DNA from: Paramarasmius palmivorus
Lineage: Eukaryota; Basidiomycota; Agaricomycetes; Agaricales; Marasmiaceae
Length of the DNA stretch: 64,000 bases
NCBI GenBank assembly: GCA_037176845.1
Contig: JAYKXP010000051.1
Location: 62,001-126,000, forward strand
Reading direction: 5' to 3'
A program made the position numbers and the translations under genes. This document shows, one piece after another, positions 1-10,140 of the stretch; within the stretch, counting starts at the first letter, position 1; every line of letters begins with the position of its first letter. The notes beneath the pieces were generated by a model, which saw only the letters and a program-made list of their open reading frames with translations, was not told the DNA's origin and ran no database searches.

Positions 1-1418
1 AATGCAACCAAATCTTGCGTGGTAATGTGCTCCATAAGTTGAAGGGCGTAACATGGCATTTGTGTTACCTTGTGCGAGGCAAATTTGAGGCAAACCATTC
101 GGTAAGTATGTATTGCGAGAATAGACAGGTCATTGTACACGCTCGCAGTGAATCGGATACTAAAGATCCGGAGTTCGCCTGACCATTGACTCACTGAAAC
201 TCATAACAACACCGTGAACGCCATGAGGTTCAAGCAGCATGGTGGTTGACAGTGATGGCGTTTCTGTTCCCACGCCTAGCTACGCTTTGTCTTCTTTCCG
301 CCCATCATTTACATTTGTCGTTCTCAATATCTTCTCAAAACTAGCCTTTGGAATGAATAGCATTCTGAGGATGATTTTTGGTACGATAGACAGTGATTGT
401 GCCGCTGCTTTATTATATTCTTATATTCTGTACAGTTGAAGCTACCAGCCTGACTAAATCGTTCAAGACGTCGGCACGGAAGAGCCCCTCCACACGTCCA
501 TCATATAAGATATGAAATGTCAAATCTCGCTGGAAGATATTCGGAAGAAGAACTCTGGCGATGTCCCTTCCAGGACAACACACACCGTAGAACGGTGGAA
601 AGCTGGACCCTTCGAGCATAGAGCCGGTCTCGATGGCTCTGAGTGGCTCCATAGCGACCACAATAATACTCAGCATGCGCAACTGTGAGATCTACGGCAT
701 CCCGATGGCTCGCAACCGTGGAAATCCGTCTTTAACCGTGCACCACACTCAGTATCATCCACTACTCTGTGGATAAAGGTGAGCATTGGAACTCAGTATA
801 GTGTACAGACAAGCTTATTGTTGGTATAGCATGGATGTCATCGCCTTCAATATAACAGTTGAAACGTTTCGGTGGGGAAGATACAGTCGCTCGAATTACG
901 TGGCAGCTCGGTCAAGCGAAACTATCCGTCGAGAAGGCCATCGTCGGTCGGACGCACAATATCCAACCTTCTTCGTCTTTTCCACATCGTCGACGACGTC
1001 GACGAACCTCGGCACGCTGTAGGAAAAGGAACAGGAACCAGATTCATGGGCGCATCCCCGGCTACTTTCCTATAGTCGACATTATAAGATGCAGCTGTAC
1101 AAAAGGCTCCACACATTATGCGTCACCGGTCAAAGATGCTAGTTATTGAATTCAGGGTCATACTGAAAGTCAACTTCTGGTCAGCGATGCTTTGGAGTTG
1201 GATGAATAGGAATCTGGTTTCACCACAGTCATAGGTGAGTTCTTATTGTTTTGCGCGCAGAGTGCAACAGTTCACACCTCTTTATTCTTAGATATGTAAT
1301 ATCTGGATCATTCCCTGGTCATTTCAAACATGAATCAAACACTTTGAATCGAACGGCGATTACAGTTACGGCCAAACGCCGGCTGTAGTGGTATAATACC
1401 GCTCCCCAAGAACGCACG
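1..1418. other. gene-poor left edge
   Basis: No convincing gene. A 90-codon minus-strand open frame (413-682) has protein-like composition but no flanking exon, family signature or clear start that I can recognise. A second minus-strand frame around 922-1116 contains a short patch resembling a beta-tubulin segment but nothing around it continues the match. The rest may be the 3' side of the gene at 1419-2063 and ordinary intergenic DNA. Confidence 0.4.
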
Positions 1419-2063
1419 TCAACTTTGTGCAACCAATAACTCCCATATATCCCCGCCCATTTCACTCTTCCTCAACCCAACGAACCTGGTCTTTCCGTCT
1501 AACAAATCAACCCTTCTTCCTCCATCGTCGGCGCCATCCAACGGTATGTTCATGGCTCTCCATAACGTGACCAACACATCGCGGACGGTTACATATCTTG
1601 AGCTCGCCCCAGAGCGGTGAACATGGATTGGCCAGGGTATCCGCGGATGTACGATGGCTAGTGATGGTAATGGTGGTTTTGTCGCCGCCTCCGAGGCGTT
1701 TGGAATCGACTCCAGAGCGTGTAATGGGTTAGCTAGGTCCCATACACTGCTAGTATTTCGAAGTGTTTGGTGAACTTCCACGTCCACAACTTCGTCGTCC
1801 TCACTCTCTATTTGAGTAGGGAGTGGTATACACGGTAATAATGGTTCACTTGGCGGCACGACGGAATTCTCGTTATGCGAAGTGGGTGCCTGCTCATTGG
1901 CGATCGGCATATGTTGGAGCTGCAGCGAGTTTGTGGGTGAAGATTGAGATGTAGCTGTGGATGGTGTATTTGGCGGATGCATTTCTGCGAGTATTTGACG
2001 GGACTGGCTGCGCTGTATTCGGCTCTTCGAGACTTGAGGGCTGGAGGAGCTCGACCAATACAT
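1419..2063 (-). CDS. DUF6699-like protein
   Basis: A 214-residue protein of unknown function. The first ~85 residues are low-complexity, rich in serine, proline and glutamine, with an acidic patch (ESEDDEVVDVEV). The C-terminal ~120 residues carry the pattern of the DUF6699 family of basidiomycetes: a W-D-L segment near residue 108, a hydrophobic stretch leading to I-P-W-P-I-H-V-H, then V-T-V-R-D-V-L..L, and a final block with F-V-G-L-R and W-E-L-L. The match is from memory of the family pattern. The ATG directly follows a CACACCAG sequence that could be a splice acceptor, so an upstream non-coding or coding exon cannot be excluded. Its function is not known; the family is greatly expanded in mushrooms. 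Confidence 0.65.
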   Translation of the reverse strand: MYWSSSSSPQVSKSRIQRSQSRQILAEMHPPNTPSTATSQSSPTNSLQLQHMPIANEQAPTSHNENSVVPPSEPLLPCIPLPTQIESEDDEVVDVEVHQTLRNTSSVWDLANPLHALESIPNASEAATKPPLPSLAIVHPRIPWPIHVHRSGASSRYVTVRDVLVTLWRAMNIPLDGADDGGRRVDLLDGKTRFVGLRKSEMGGDIWELLVAQS

Positions 2064-2649
2064 CTGGTGTGTGTTTTATCAGTTATAAACTGTTTCAAAT
2101 ACTGACGATTGGTCTTACCAACGGATTGCAGAAGGAAGAAAAGTGGAAGTTACTGTTTGGAAACACACGGGTTCCTATAAATACGGGAGAGCGGCTCAAG
2201 CGTTTGTAACATGTCGGGATGCTTTCAATTGTCACTATAGCTTCATCGCGTTGGACCGGCACGAAGCACTGAAGCTGCTTTACAATATAGTGGTTGCAAT
2301 CAACGAATCTTCCGCTGGACTTATGTGTGTACATAGTGACTAACTAAGGTGACTCAATTGCGTTGGATCACTGATTTGAGGATTGACGTCGCCTCAACCC
2401 CCCGTAGATGAATTACACCGACGGCAGTGTAGCGTAACCCCGCGAAGATCCATGACCTCAAATGATACCAAGTCTGTGAGGACTCCCCAGTCGTAGAAGG
2501 TTCATCAGAGATCGGGGCTCAATTGCGATGCTGTCCTGTGAGGTCCCGCACTGGCCCGCAGAGTATTAGTGTAAAGTCCCTGGAAACCATATCATTCTGG
2601 CAATACGAGGAGGCAGTACATGGAAAGCAAAGTGATATATATAGAGAAA
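2064..2649. other. intergenic
   Basis: No supported gene; only short overlapping open frames on both strands without family signatures. It separates the start of the DUF6699-like gene from the end of the F-box gene on the same strand. Confidence 0.5.
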
Positions 2650-3573
2650 TCAAGAATGATTCTGCAAAGCTACGAGTATTCGAGACAACTCGTCTTTTGA
2701 AAAGCTGTTTACTAGCATTTTTTCGTAACCCGTCCAACTATCGTCTTGGTGTATCCCAGTTTGTTCCTCGATTTCCTCGCAATCGTGGAATTCTTCACAC
2801 TCCTCCTCGTCTTCCTCATCGTCATCACTGCTGAAATCTTCGTCCGAATAAATTGAAGGTAAGACTATTAGTTGAGCGGGCTGATCTTCCTTCCATGCGT
2901 CCTGCTCAAACACCAGCAACCGTTCCCTGCCACCACAGGCATCGAGTAATGCCTTCGCTACACCACTAGAAGTGCCCTTGACCCTCAATCTCCTCAAGAA
3001 GGGCATGGAGCCACAGACCATGCCAAACCGCTCATGACTCCTCGACTTGATTATCTGCAACGTCATGGGATCCGTCTCTTCTCCATAAGTAAAGTTCATA
3101 TCGAGCTCCCTAACCTGATAAGGGAACTCTGAGAACGCAGTGTAGTCGAAGATGGTTTCCATGAGGAAATTCTTCATCTCGAGAGCGATTCGGCGTAAAA
3201 GTGGGAGTCGTTTGGGGTTGGAGGAGAGAGCAAGTAGGATGTCGTTAATGGCCTTTCCGATAAGCTGTTCGTCCTTTTCAGGACCTGGAAGAAGGTATCT
3301 GTGTTCGTGTTGGAAGGTGATGGAGCGACAGAGCTGGTCTAATGGGTATTGGAGCTGGCTGTCGCCACGAAGGATTTCGAGGAACTTAAAGCCATGTGAT
3401 GCACTTAGGATGTGTACATCGAGTGCAGCAACTCTGGAGAAAGTCGAGCTCCAGGTGCGAGATACGAGGTGAGATGATTTGATAAAGGTGGCTCGTTGTA
3501 GTGGAGAGAGTGGCGAAAGCCAGAGGGTAGAGATGATTTGTTCAACGATTTCGAGAGGAAGTTCTGGAAGCAT
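2650..3573 (-). CDS. F-box protein with acidic tail
   Basis: A single-exon protein of 307 residues. It starts with an F-box-like segment (L-P-L-E-I-V-E-Q-I-I at residues 4-13, then S-H-L-V-S-R-T-W-S). F-box proteins are the substrate-choosing subunits of SCF ubiquitin ligases and bind Skp1 through this segment. The middle is helical and leucine-rich (LPLLRRIAL, MPFLRRLRV), as in the degenerate leucine-rich repeats of mushroom F-box proteins. From about residue 243 there is a very acidic stretch of Asp, Glu and Ser, ending before a short amphipathic C-terminus. The substrate is unknown. It lies next to a second F-box gene on the same strand, although the two sequences are not close copies. Confidence 0.75.
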   Translation of the reverse strand: MLPELPLEIVEQIISTLWLSPLSPLQRATFIKSSHLVSRTWSSTFSRVAALDVHILSASHGFKFLEILRGDSQLQYPLDQLCRSITFQHEHRYLLPGPEKDEQLIGKAINDILLALSSNPKRLPLLRRIALEMKNFLMETIFDYTAFSEFPYQVRELDMNFTYGEETDPMTLQIIKSRSHERFGMVCGSMPFLRRLRVKGTSSGVAKALLDACGGRERLLVFEQDAWKEDQPAQLIVLPSIYSDEDFSSDDDEEDEEECEEFHDCEEIEEQTGIHQDDSWTGYEKMLVNSFSKDELSRILVALQNHS

Positions 3574-4256
3574 CCTGACTTTTGGAGCGTGCTGTGGGTG
3601 AAGGATGTATGGGAAGATTATCCTGAAGAAAGGTGACGTTTAGAACCTGCCATTTTATAACAGGACTAGGCTTGGCTTACTGTACAATTGTTGAATGAAA
3701 GGTGCATTGCCTCTCCATCCCTCCGATCGGAACGAGGCTGGGCCTAGTATAGGCACGCCCGCGATTTTCTCGTATTTAGCCGCTTTAAGACATGGCGCCC
3801 TGGTAGTTCTCAATTCCTGCTAGACTGCTTGAGCGCAGCAAGGAATGTAGCACGGCTAAATGGCCCTGATGAGATGTAGTGGTGGGTAGTGGTGGTAATT
3901 GGAGAAGGAAAATTAGTGGAAAGGAAGGGACCAGGGGCACGGCGAATTTTTGATGGACCGGATCTTGTCCGGCAAACAAAAACTCCCCATACCTATGACA
4001 ACTATCGCCAGCCTAGCTATTCCTCTCCTTGACTTCTTGTTTATTGTCGAGATAGTTTTCTTTACAATAACAGTACTGCAAGAATGCGATACTGCAACAA
4101 GAATGCGACGGATTCGCAGTCCGAAGGTTTCGCGACCAAGCTGCACAGCAGAGTCTAGCCCTCCGATCGCTGTAATGTATAGCAGTCCGAGAGGTTCTCT
4201 CATTCCCTGGCAAGCCTCACTTGAGCCTGATCTTCTATACTTCAGAGTCTCTACAA
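3574..4256. other. intergenic between two F-box genes
   Basis: No supported gene. Two short overlapping open frames on opposite strands (3913-4297) show no domain signature. The stretch should hold the promoter of the F-box gene to the left and the 3' end of the one to the right. Confidence 0.5.
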
Positions 4257-5653
4257 TTACAAGGCTAATGCTCGACGTCTACGTAATACCTCTTTGATTT
4301 CAGGATGGAGTGCATCCCTTCCATCCAAAGATGCATCGAACTCGACTAGAGAAGGGACACGTTCGACGAGATCCTTGAGTTCAATGTCATACAACGGTTG
4401 AATATTCTTGAAAACCAGTCGTCTCAGTTGACAACTAGATCTCTTAACAAGGGCCAATATATATGGTTTTGGCCAAATGCGCCTCGTCCCATTATTAACG
4501 TCAATGGAAGTAGCGCAACTAATCTCCATGTGCTCCAGGACAGGCAGATTGAGCGCATCTAAGAGTGGAAACACGTTCTCGTTGGTCCCAATCGTGATGG
4601 CAAGGCTCTTCAGAGACTTCATCACGATCTTTTCGTCTGGGTCCATGGGAGAAAGCGACACCCCAAATAGGGCGTTATGCAGGTTGGGAATGACCCGCAT
4701 CCGACACGTCTCGAGGTTGGGACACCACTTGAGCACATGAACGGCGCGCTGTATGTCCAAGTGACAACTTTTTGACGTGAACTCGGTAAGATTGGACCAT
4801 GGCAGCTGCCACACGAAAGGCTGAAGATAGATGCTATCAAACGTCGCGCTGCGAAGACGAGGAGCGCCGGCTAACGTCGGTGGCTCCATGATAGCGGTAT
4901 ATTCGTTTCCGAGTCGGAATGATTCGAGTAGGGGCATCTGTTCCTCCCAGAACATGCAAACGAACCGGTCTGGAAGAGACAAACTAAGGTGTCGAACTCG
5001 AGAAATGACACGAGGTATGACCGTGGGGAGAAACTCCTCGAAAATCCCGTCTTGAGAGTATTTAGCTGGTTGCCATATTATCTCGAAGGAGGCAGGTAAA
5101 GTGCCTGAACGATCGAGAAAGGCATGGAAGAGGGACATCCAACCTGGATGGGCTTTGCCTTCGCTAACGTTCGGAATGTAAAGGGAGATGGATGACCATA
5201 GTTCCGGTGTTGACAGAACTATCGCTCTCCAGCGCCAACAGACTCTCCCGAGCGTGAACGGTGGGAACTTGGAGTCCCAGGGAATGTATCGAGTCTCGGG
5301 GAGACAAAGGGAAAAGATCTGCGCCCAAACCTCGGGAGGAATGAGATGAATAGATGATACGAGTGATCTGTGGACGTTCATAAGGCCTTGTATATCACTT
5401 CTTTCATCGGCCAAGGAAGAGAGATGAGCTCGTAAAAGATGGATTTTCGGTTCGTAGGCGGACTGAGAAAGTAATTGGCCTCTGCATATGCAAAAAAGTA
5501 GTCCAAACTCACCACTGGATTCTTGGTGCCTTCCCTTCCATACAATAATGCCATTAAAGTCTGCTGAAGGGGAACGATCTCCTCATCGACGCGCTTCAGC
5601 GCAGCTTCGTATGAAGTTATGGCCTCCTTGATAGCTTGTTGTTGGTTATGCAT
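4257..5653 (-). CDS. F-box protein, two exons
   Basis: Two exons, 5653-5513 and 5462-4257, give a 448-residue protein. The 50-nt intron (GTGAGT..CTCAG) joins the frames in phase and continues the N-terminal helix. The layout is the usual one for mushroom F-box proteins: a coiled-coil-like start (E-A-A-L-K-R-V-D-E-E-I), a short linker, then the F-box (S-S-I-H-L-I-P-P-E-V-W-A-Q-I-F) with C-W-R-W-R and a W-S-S-I strand. The rest is leucine-rich-repeat-like, with recurrent patterns such as L-E-T-C-R-M and L-R-R-L-V-F. It is inferred to be a substrate adaptor of an SCF ubiquitin ligase; the substrate is unknown. The shorter reading from the internal ATG at 5414 would lose the N-terminal helix. Confidence 0.8.
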
Positions 5654-5941
5654 CGCTGGTTTCGAGATAGAGCAAGAACTTCAACTATCCTGGGGTTTTA
5701 TATGTTGCTGTCCTTTGGCGATACGTGCTGCCAACGTTGGCAAATGACGTGGAGCGAATTGGAGCGAATGTAGAAGCATGACTCTTCTCCTGCAAGAGTC
5801 ATCGCTGGTGATGCATTTGCAAATGATCTCGGACTTTGCGGTGGGCGCCTTCATCGACACTGCGTGAATATTTAATTGCTGGCATATACAGGTAGTAGAT
5901 ATTCGTGGCGCATATATGTTACATTAAATAGGTATGTATAA

Positions 5942-6943
5942 TTAATCGTACAGTACATGACTAGCGTCGTATTTCGTGAACATAATGCCAAAGCCTGACG
6001 CCAGACACAGACCCACAAACACCGATGCGGTGATTGCCACCGTGAGTGGATGTCGAGCCCAAGCAAGGAGAATAACTCCTGCCAGAGCAAGTAGGAACCC
6101 TAGCACGGTGCAAAGGATACACAAGAAATGGCAGCGACTCAACAGGTTGATTGGTGGTTGGCGAAGGAACGGCCCAACTTGAACCAACTGAGGATCTGCA
6201 CTCCAGACGTTTAAACGAGGAGTACTCGGGGACGCGGGAAATGCTGTTTTCGGCGAGTCTGTTATTTGCTTGGCCGCCATGTCGAGGATGACTGAGCCTT
6301 TGCTCTGGGGTATAGATGATGGGTCGACGCCCTCAATCTTCTGCTCTTGCTTCCTTGCTTCTTTGACCTTGAACCGAACAAGAAAGAAGGCACCGACAAA
6401 GGATATGAAGGAAGCGTGGAGGTGAATGATGAGTGCGCTCAATATGCAAGCGTTGCAGGCGTTAACCAAGGTTTCAGTGGTACCAGTGTCGTCTGATTCC
6501 GGGGCCGTGGGTTCTAACAGTCCTGCTTCTACCGAGGCAAGGAAGGTCGTCTAGATGACAAGGAGCTTTGTTAACATGAAATGAGATCAAAAAGAAGGCT
6601 ACTCACAATCAAACTGATAAGTTGCAATCGATCATTCCAGCTTGCGACAAGGTCTTTCATAGCTTTCCGTCGAGCCTTCTCGTCTTCCTCATCCTGCTCT
6701 TTTTGAGTAACTGCGTCAAGCGATTATTTAAATATCTAGTACAAAGAATTAGAATAGTTCACCTACATTTCCTGGTAGGTTTTGCCAGTGGTAGGCGGTC
6801 ATCCGTATCACCGGGTTCCTGGAACGATATCCGGCGCCGAGGCCAGCTCGGTGGTTGAACGTCGAATGTATGTGAATCTGTAAGGATATTAGTTAGTTTT
6901 GTCATCAGAAAGTCTGCAGAAACGTACGAGAGAATCGCCTCAT
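5942..6943 (-). CDS. three-helix membrane protein, tandem copy 1
   Basis: Four exons (6943-6928, 6877-6767, 6710-6607, 6550-5942) give 279 residues. The first exon is only 16 nt (M-R-R-F-S plus one base). I chose it because the same 16-nt start, phases and 104-nt third exon recur in copy 3 (8815-9807). The protein has a charged, probably disordered N-terminus, then the block S-W-N-D-R-L-Q-L-I-S-L-I / T-T-F-L-A-S-V-E-A-G-L-L, one long membrane segment near residues 105-130, a hydrophilic loop ending G-P-F-L-R-Q-P-P-I-N-L-L-S-R-C-H-F, and two C-terminal membrane segments. I do not recognise a named family; similar proteins occur in mushroom genomes. It is the rightward-decreasing end of a tandem trio whose middle copy is broken. 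Confidence 0.8.
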
Positions 6944-7340
6944 GAGGGGGACGAGAGAAATTGCATAGAAAACGAGAGTCCCCGTTCAATATATAGCTCA
7001 CATCTCGGGTTGACAGTCTGGGAAGATTCTGTGTTGCTCCACGAGCGCTGAGAGAGCTGGACAGAGCTGTGCACTTGTGAACCTAGTGTAGCCTTCCGAG
7101 GTGGATGTCGGGAGAGGAGCATAATGATATAATGCAGTGATCCGCGTGGGCCGTTGAGAAAAATTTCCGGCGCCAATATTGGCGCCCATTGTAGTTCAGA
7201 GGTGGCTACAAGAGAAATCGGCGACGCGAACAAACGGGGTTGGGAAGGACCCGTTGAACCGGGAATCGAATACATATAAGCAGTAATAGCTATGTTACAT
7301 TAGAAATAGACCGCTGTATACTAGTGTGTAATGATATACA

Positions 7341-8240
7341 TCACCCGTACACGAAATGCTTGACATCATAGTTGGTGCAGGCAATGCCAATCCCTACCAA
7401 GAGACCCGCTAGGCAGCATGCAGTTGTAGGAATACTCACAGTGTGGTTAAACTTTGCCCAGGTCTGTGAAACAATCCCGACCTTTGCCAGTACAAAGCCT
7501 ATGAGGGTCAATACGATGCACAAAAAGTGGCACCGACTGAGAAGGTTTATGGGAGGATGGCGGAAAAATGGACCGACGTGAACCAATCGTGTGGTGGCGC
7601 TTTGAATAGCTGGCTCTGCGATCACGATCAGGAGACGGCCCGGCAGTCTCTGGTGAGTGATATGATTCGCTGCCATGTCGAGCAGGACTTCCCCTTTGCT
7701 TGGTGGCTCGGAGGGTGCATGAGTCACTCTGTCGCCCCTTGTCCTGGATTTTGGCTTCGAATCGAATTAGGAAAAATGCGCCAAAGAAACTTGCTAGGAA
7801 GGATGCATGCATATGAACGACAAGTGCACAAAATGAGCAAGCATTGGCGGCATCGATCTTTGGGAGCCTATGGGTTTCGGGGTCCTGTAAAGCCGGGCTC
7901 ACCACTTGCAATATTCCTGCTTCCACAGAGGCGAGAAATGTGGCCTATTCGAAACCAAGCATGAGTTCACCGGCTCGGATAACGAGCTTTGAGCAGGTAT
8001 GTACGATCAATTTGCTTATTAACTACCAGTAAGCGATCATTCCAGCTGTCGACGAGCTCTTTCAGTGACTGGCTTTCTTGCGATCTTCATCTTCCTCATC
8101 CTATCGTTTCTGGGTGCCTGTAAGAGCATAGACCCACGCTTCCTAACAGGTACAGTCCCAAACGGCTGCGCCCCTGGTAGACAAGCTGATATTCTCGAAG
8201 TCGTTCCTCAGGTAGATTACGAGAGTCCGGCAGCGTGTCT
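7341..8240 (-). pseudogene. decayed middle copy of the membrane-protein trio
   Basis: The remains of a third paralogue between intact copies 1 and 3. The C-terminal part (7727-7341) still reads G-P-F-F-R-H-P-P-I-N-L-L and two membrane segments. The preceding part (7947-7760; V-E-A-G-I-L-Q, then a membrane segment) is in another frame, so there is a frameshift between RFEAK and the S-K-G-E block. The exon with D-S-W-N-D-R-L has an in-frame TAG at 8103-8101, where copy 3 has Gln, plus another frame change, and its 3' end with the donor site is gone. The intron before it has shrunk to 20 nt (8137-8118). A remnant matching copy 3's Q-P-V-G-N-L-P-V-R-Q reads Q-P-F-G-T-V-P-V-R-K near 8170-8138. No start exon is seen. 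Confidence 0.85.
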
Positions 8241-8814
8241 TAATCTAGGTGGAAACCATTATAATATGAACAAGTAGCAAAAACGCTGAACGCTCACGAG
8301 AGAAACACTTTACTGTAGTGTGGCAATGGATACGGTATCGTTTGCCCTGCAAGGACTGACACCTCGTAGCGAGCGGATTTGATGTGTTTCTCTCACTCCA
8401 CTGGTATCCATGAGCGTTATGGCGTCGGAAGGTTGCTGGAACCCAACCAGTGTCAGAGCCTCGCCCGAGCTGGACCGAAAGTCACTTTGAGGTCACCTGA
8501 GACGAAAGTGACTGAAAATCCCGAGAATATCGCAAAAGAGACGATGCAGCTGTAGTTCTGGAAGCTAAAAATAGAGGGCAACGAAGCACGAGTGCATATG
8601 ACATGAACTTTGAAGGATGTAGGCCCCAGAGTGGTGGTGGTAGCTGTCAACTGCATAAGCGCTCGTCAAACTCGTCATCGGCAACGCAGTCGTGCTGCTC
8701 CTCTTCTGGGTTAAATAAATGATACATTCCATTTAATGAACTTATACAGTAAGTTACATTATGACTACACCTCAATAAATAAATAGCCGCCGCACCATTG
8801 TGCAATAGCACACA
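8241..8814. other. spacer with imperfect inverted repeat
   Basis: No gene is seen. An imperfect inverted repeat lies at 8289-8418 (listed separately). The spacer separates the pseudogene from copy 3. Confidence 0.5.
8289..8418. repeat. imperfect inverted repeat
   Basis: The 11-mer GAGAGAAACAC (8298-8308) is repeated in inverted form as GTGTTTCTCTC (8384-8394). Outside these, AACGCTCA (8289-8296) pairs with TGAGCGTT (8411-8418). The right arm has about 18 extra bases between the two blocks, including a GTATCCAT that mirrors ATGGATAC in the loop. It could form a hairpin or be the relic of a small non-autonomous element; no target-site duplication was identified. Confidence 0.5.
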
Positions 8815-9807
8815 TCACTCATAGACGAAATGCCTGACATCATAATTGGTACAGACAACGCCAACTCCAGCCAGAAGACCGGCCAAACAGAACCCAGAAG
8901 CAGGGATACTGACAGCGCGCGGAAACTTTGCCCAAGTCTGTACAATAATGCCTGCCATTGCCAACACAAATCCCAACACGGTCAACAGAATGCACATAAA
9001 ATGGCATCGACTGAGAAGATTGATGGGGGGATGACGGAAGAATGGACCGACGTGAACTAGTTTTGGGTTGGCACTACGAATAGCTGGTGGCTCCTGGTTC
9101 ACTCGAGGTGAGGGTTGAGTGGATTTCGGCGAGTTTGTAATGTGGTTCGCAGCCATATCGAGAACGACCTCGCCCTTGCCTGGTGGTGTCGGCTGCATAT
9201 AGGCAACCTCTTCCTCCTGGTATTTGGCCTCCTTGACTTTGAACCTGACAAGGAAGAATGCGCCAATGAATCCCATGAAAGAGGCATACATGTGAATGAC
9301 CAATGCGCAGTACAAGCAGGCATTCGTAGTAACTACGAGTGGTGCCTGGAAATTTGGGTTCTGCGACTGTGGTGCAATGACTTGCAATAATCCTGCTTCA
9401 ACAGAAGCGAGGAATGTGGTCTGTGCATCGTAAGTTCGTCACGACACTCAAATTGCACAGAACTAGTCCTCACAATCAAACTTATAAGTTGCAATCGGTC
9501 ATTCCAACTATCAACAAGCTCCTTGATGGCGTTTCGACGATTTTCTTCATCTTCCTGGTCTTGTTGCTTCTGTGTGCCTATGTACTAGTTCAGTACGACG
9601 AAGATGGGACGGTCCAAGACAAAAGTTACGTTGCCTGACGGGTAAATTGCCCACTGGTTGTGGTCCTTCGTCAATTAGATTATATCGGGGTTGCTCCTCC
9701 GAGTCGGGTGCACTTCGACGCTTGGATGTGTTAGGACCTGGAGGAAAATTTACATGAGTAAGTATCAAGGTTGAAAGAAACAAAAGCTTACGGGAGATGC
9801 GCTTCAT
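8815..9807 (-). CDS. three-helix membrane protein, tandem copy 3
   Basis: Four exons (9807-9792, 9737-9630, 9577-9474, 9420-8815) give 277 residues; all junctions are GT..AG, with introns of 54, 52 and 53 nt. The first exon is 16 nt (M-K-R-I-S plus one base). An N-terminal hydrophilic region leads into an acidic/basic helix (Q-K-Q-Q-D-Q-E-D-E-E-N-R-R) and the conserved D-S-W-N-D-R-L-Q-L-I-S-L-I. Membrane segments follow: C-L-Y-C-A-L-V-I-H-M..F-F-L-V-R-F, then, after G-P-F-F-R-H-P-P-I-N, a pair around G-F-V-L-A-M-A-G-I-I and G-L-L-A-G-V-G-V-V. The end C-T-N-Y-D-V-R-H-F-V-Y is shared with the other copies. Exon number, phases and the third-exon length equal those of copy 1, so both descend from one duplicated gene. 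Function unknown. Confidence 0.8.
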
Positions 9808-10140
9808 CGTGAATGGAATGGGGGGTTTCGTATTTTCCTGACTACAACCCGTCCTATTGCAGAGCTTTATGAGGAATCATGGCACTCCACACGTCTCCGC
9901 GAGCGCTACGGTGTTGAATAGATTGCTGGAGTGTTAGCAGTGCGGAATTCAGTCTAGCTGAAGACTTCAGCCGCTGAAGTAATGACCATCTTGTAGTCAT
10001 AGGGCACCTGTATTGGTGGTGATACTTAGGCTCGAGGAGAGGTGATGGTAAACGAAAAGGGTTACATTATTCGGTAGCCGCGCACGGACCTCTCTATTCT
10101 CCCACCACCACCGCTTGCATCCTTCCTTCCTCTCGTCGCG
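9808..10140. promoter_or_regulatory. divergent intergenic region
   Basis: This is the only space between the minus-strand membrane-protein gene and the plus-strand F-box gene, so it should carry both promoters. I see no clear TATA element. A pyrimidine-rich stretch lies at about 10092-10135, just upstream of the plus-strand ATG. Confidence 0.4.

Noticed and set aside
413..682. 90-codon minus-strand open frame with protein-like composition
   Set aside because: No family signature, and no upstream exon or start context that joins to it; kept only as a note in the left-edge entry.
922..1116. Minus-strand frame with a patch like beta-tubulin (N-x-D-Y-R-K-V-A..V-P-F-P)
   Set aside because: The match is about 15 residues, interrupted, and neither side continues with tubulin sequence in any frame; likely chance.
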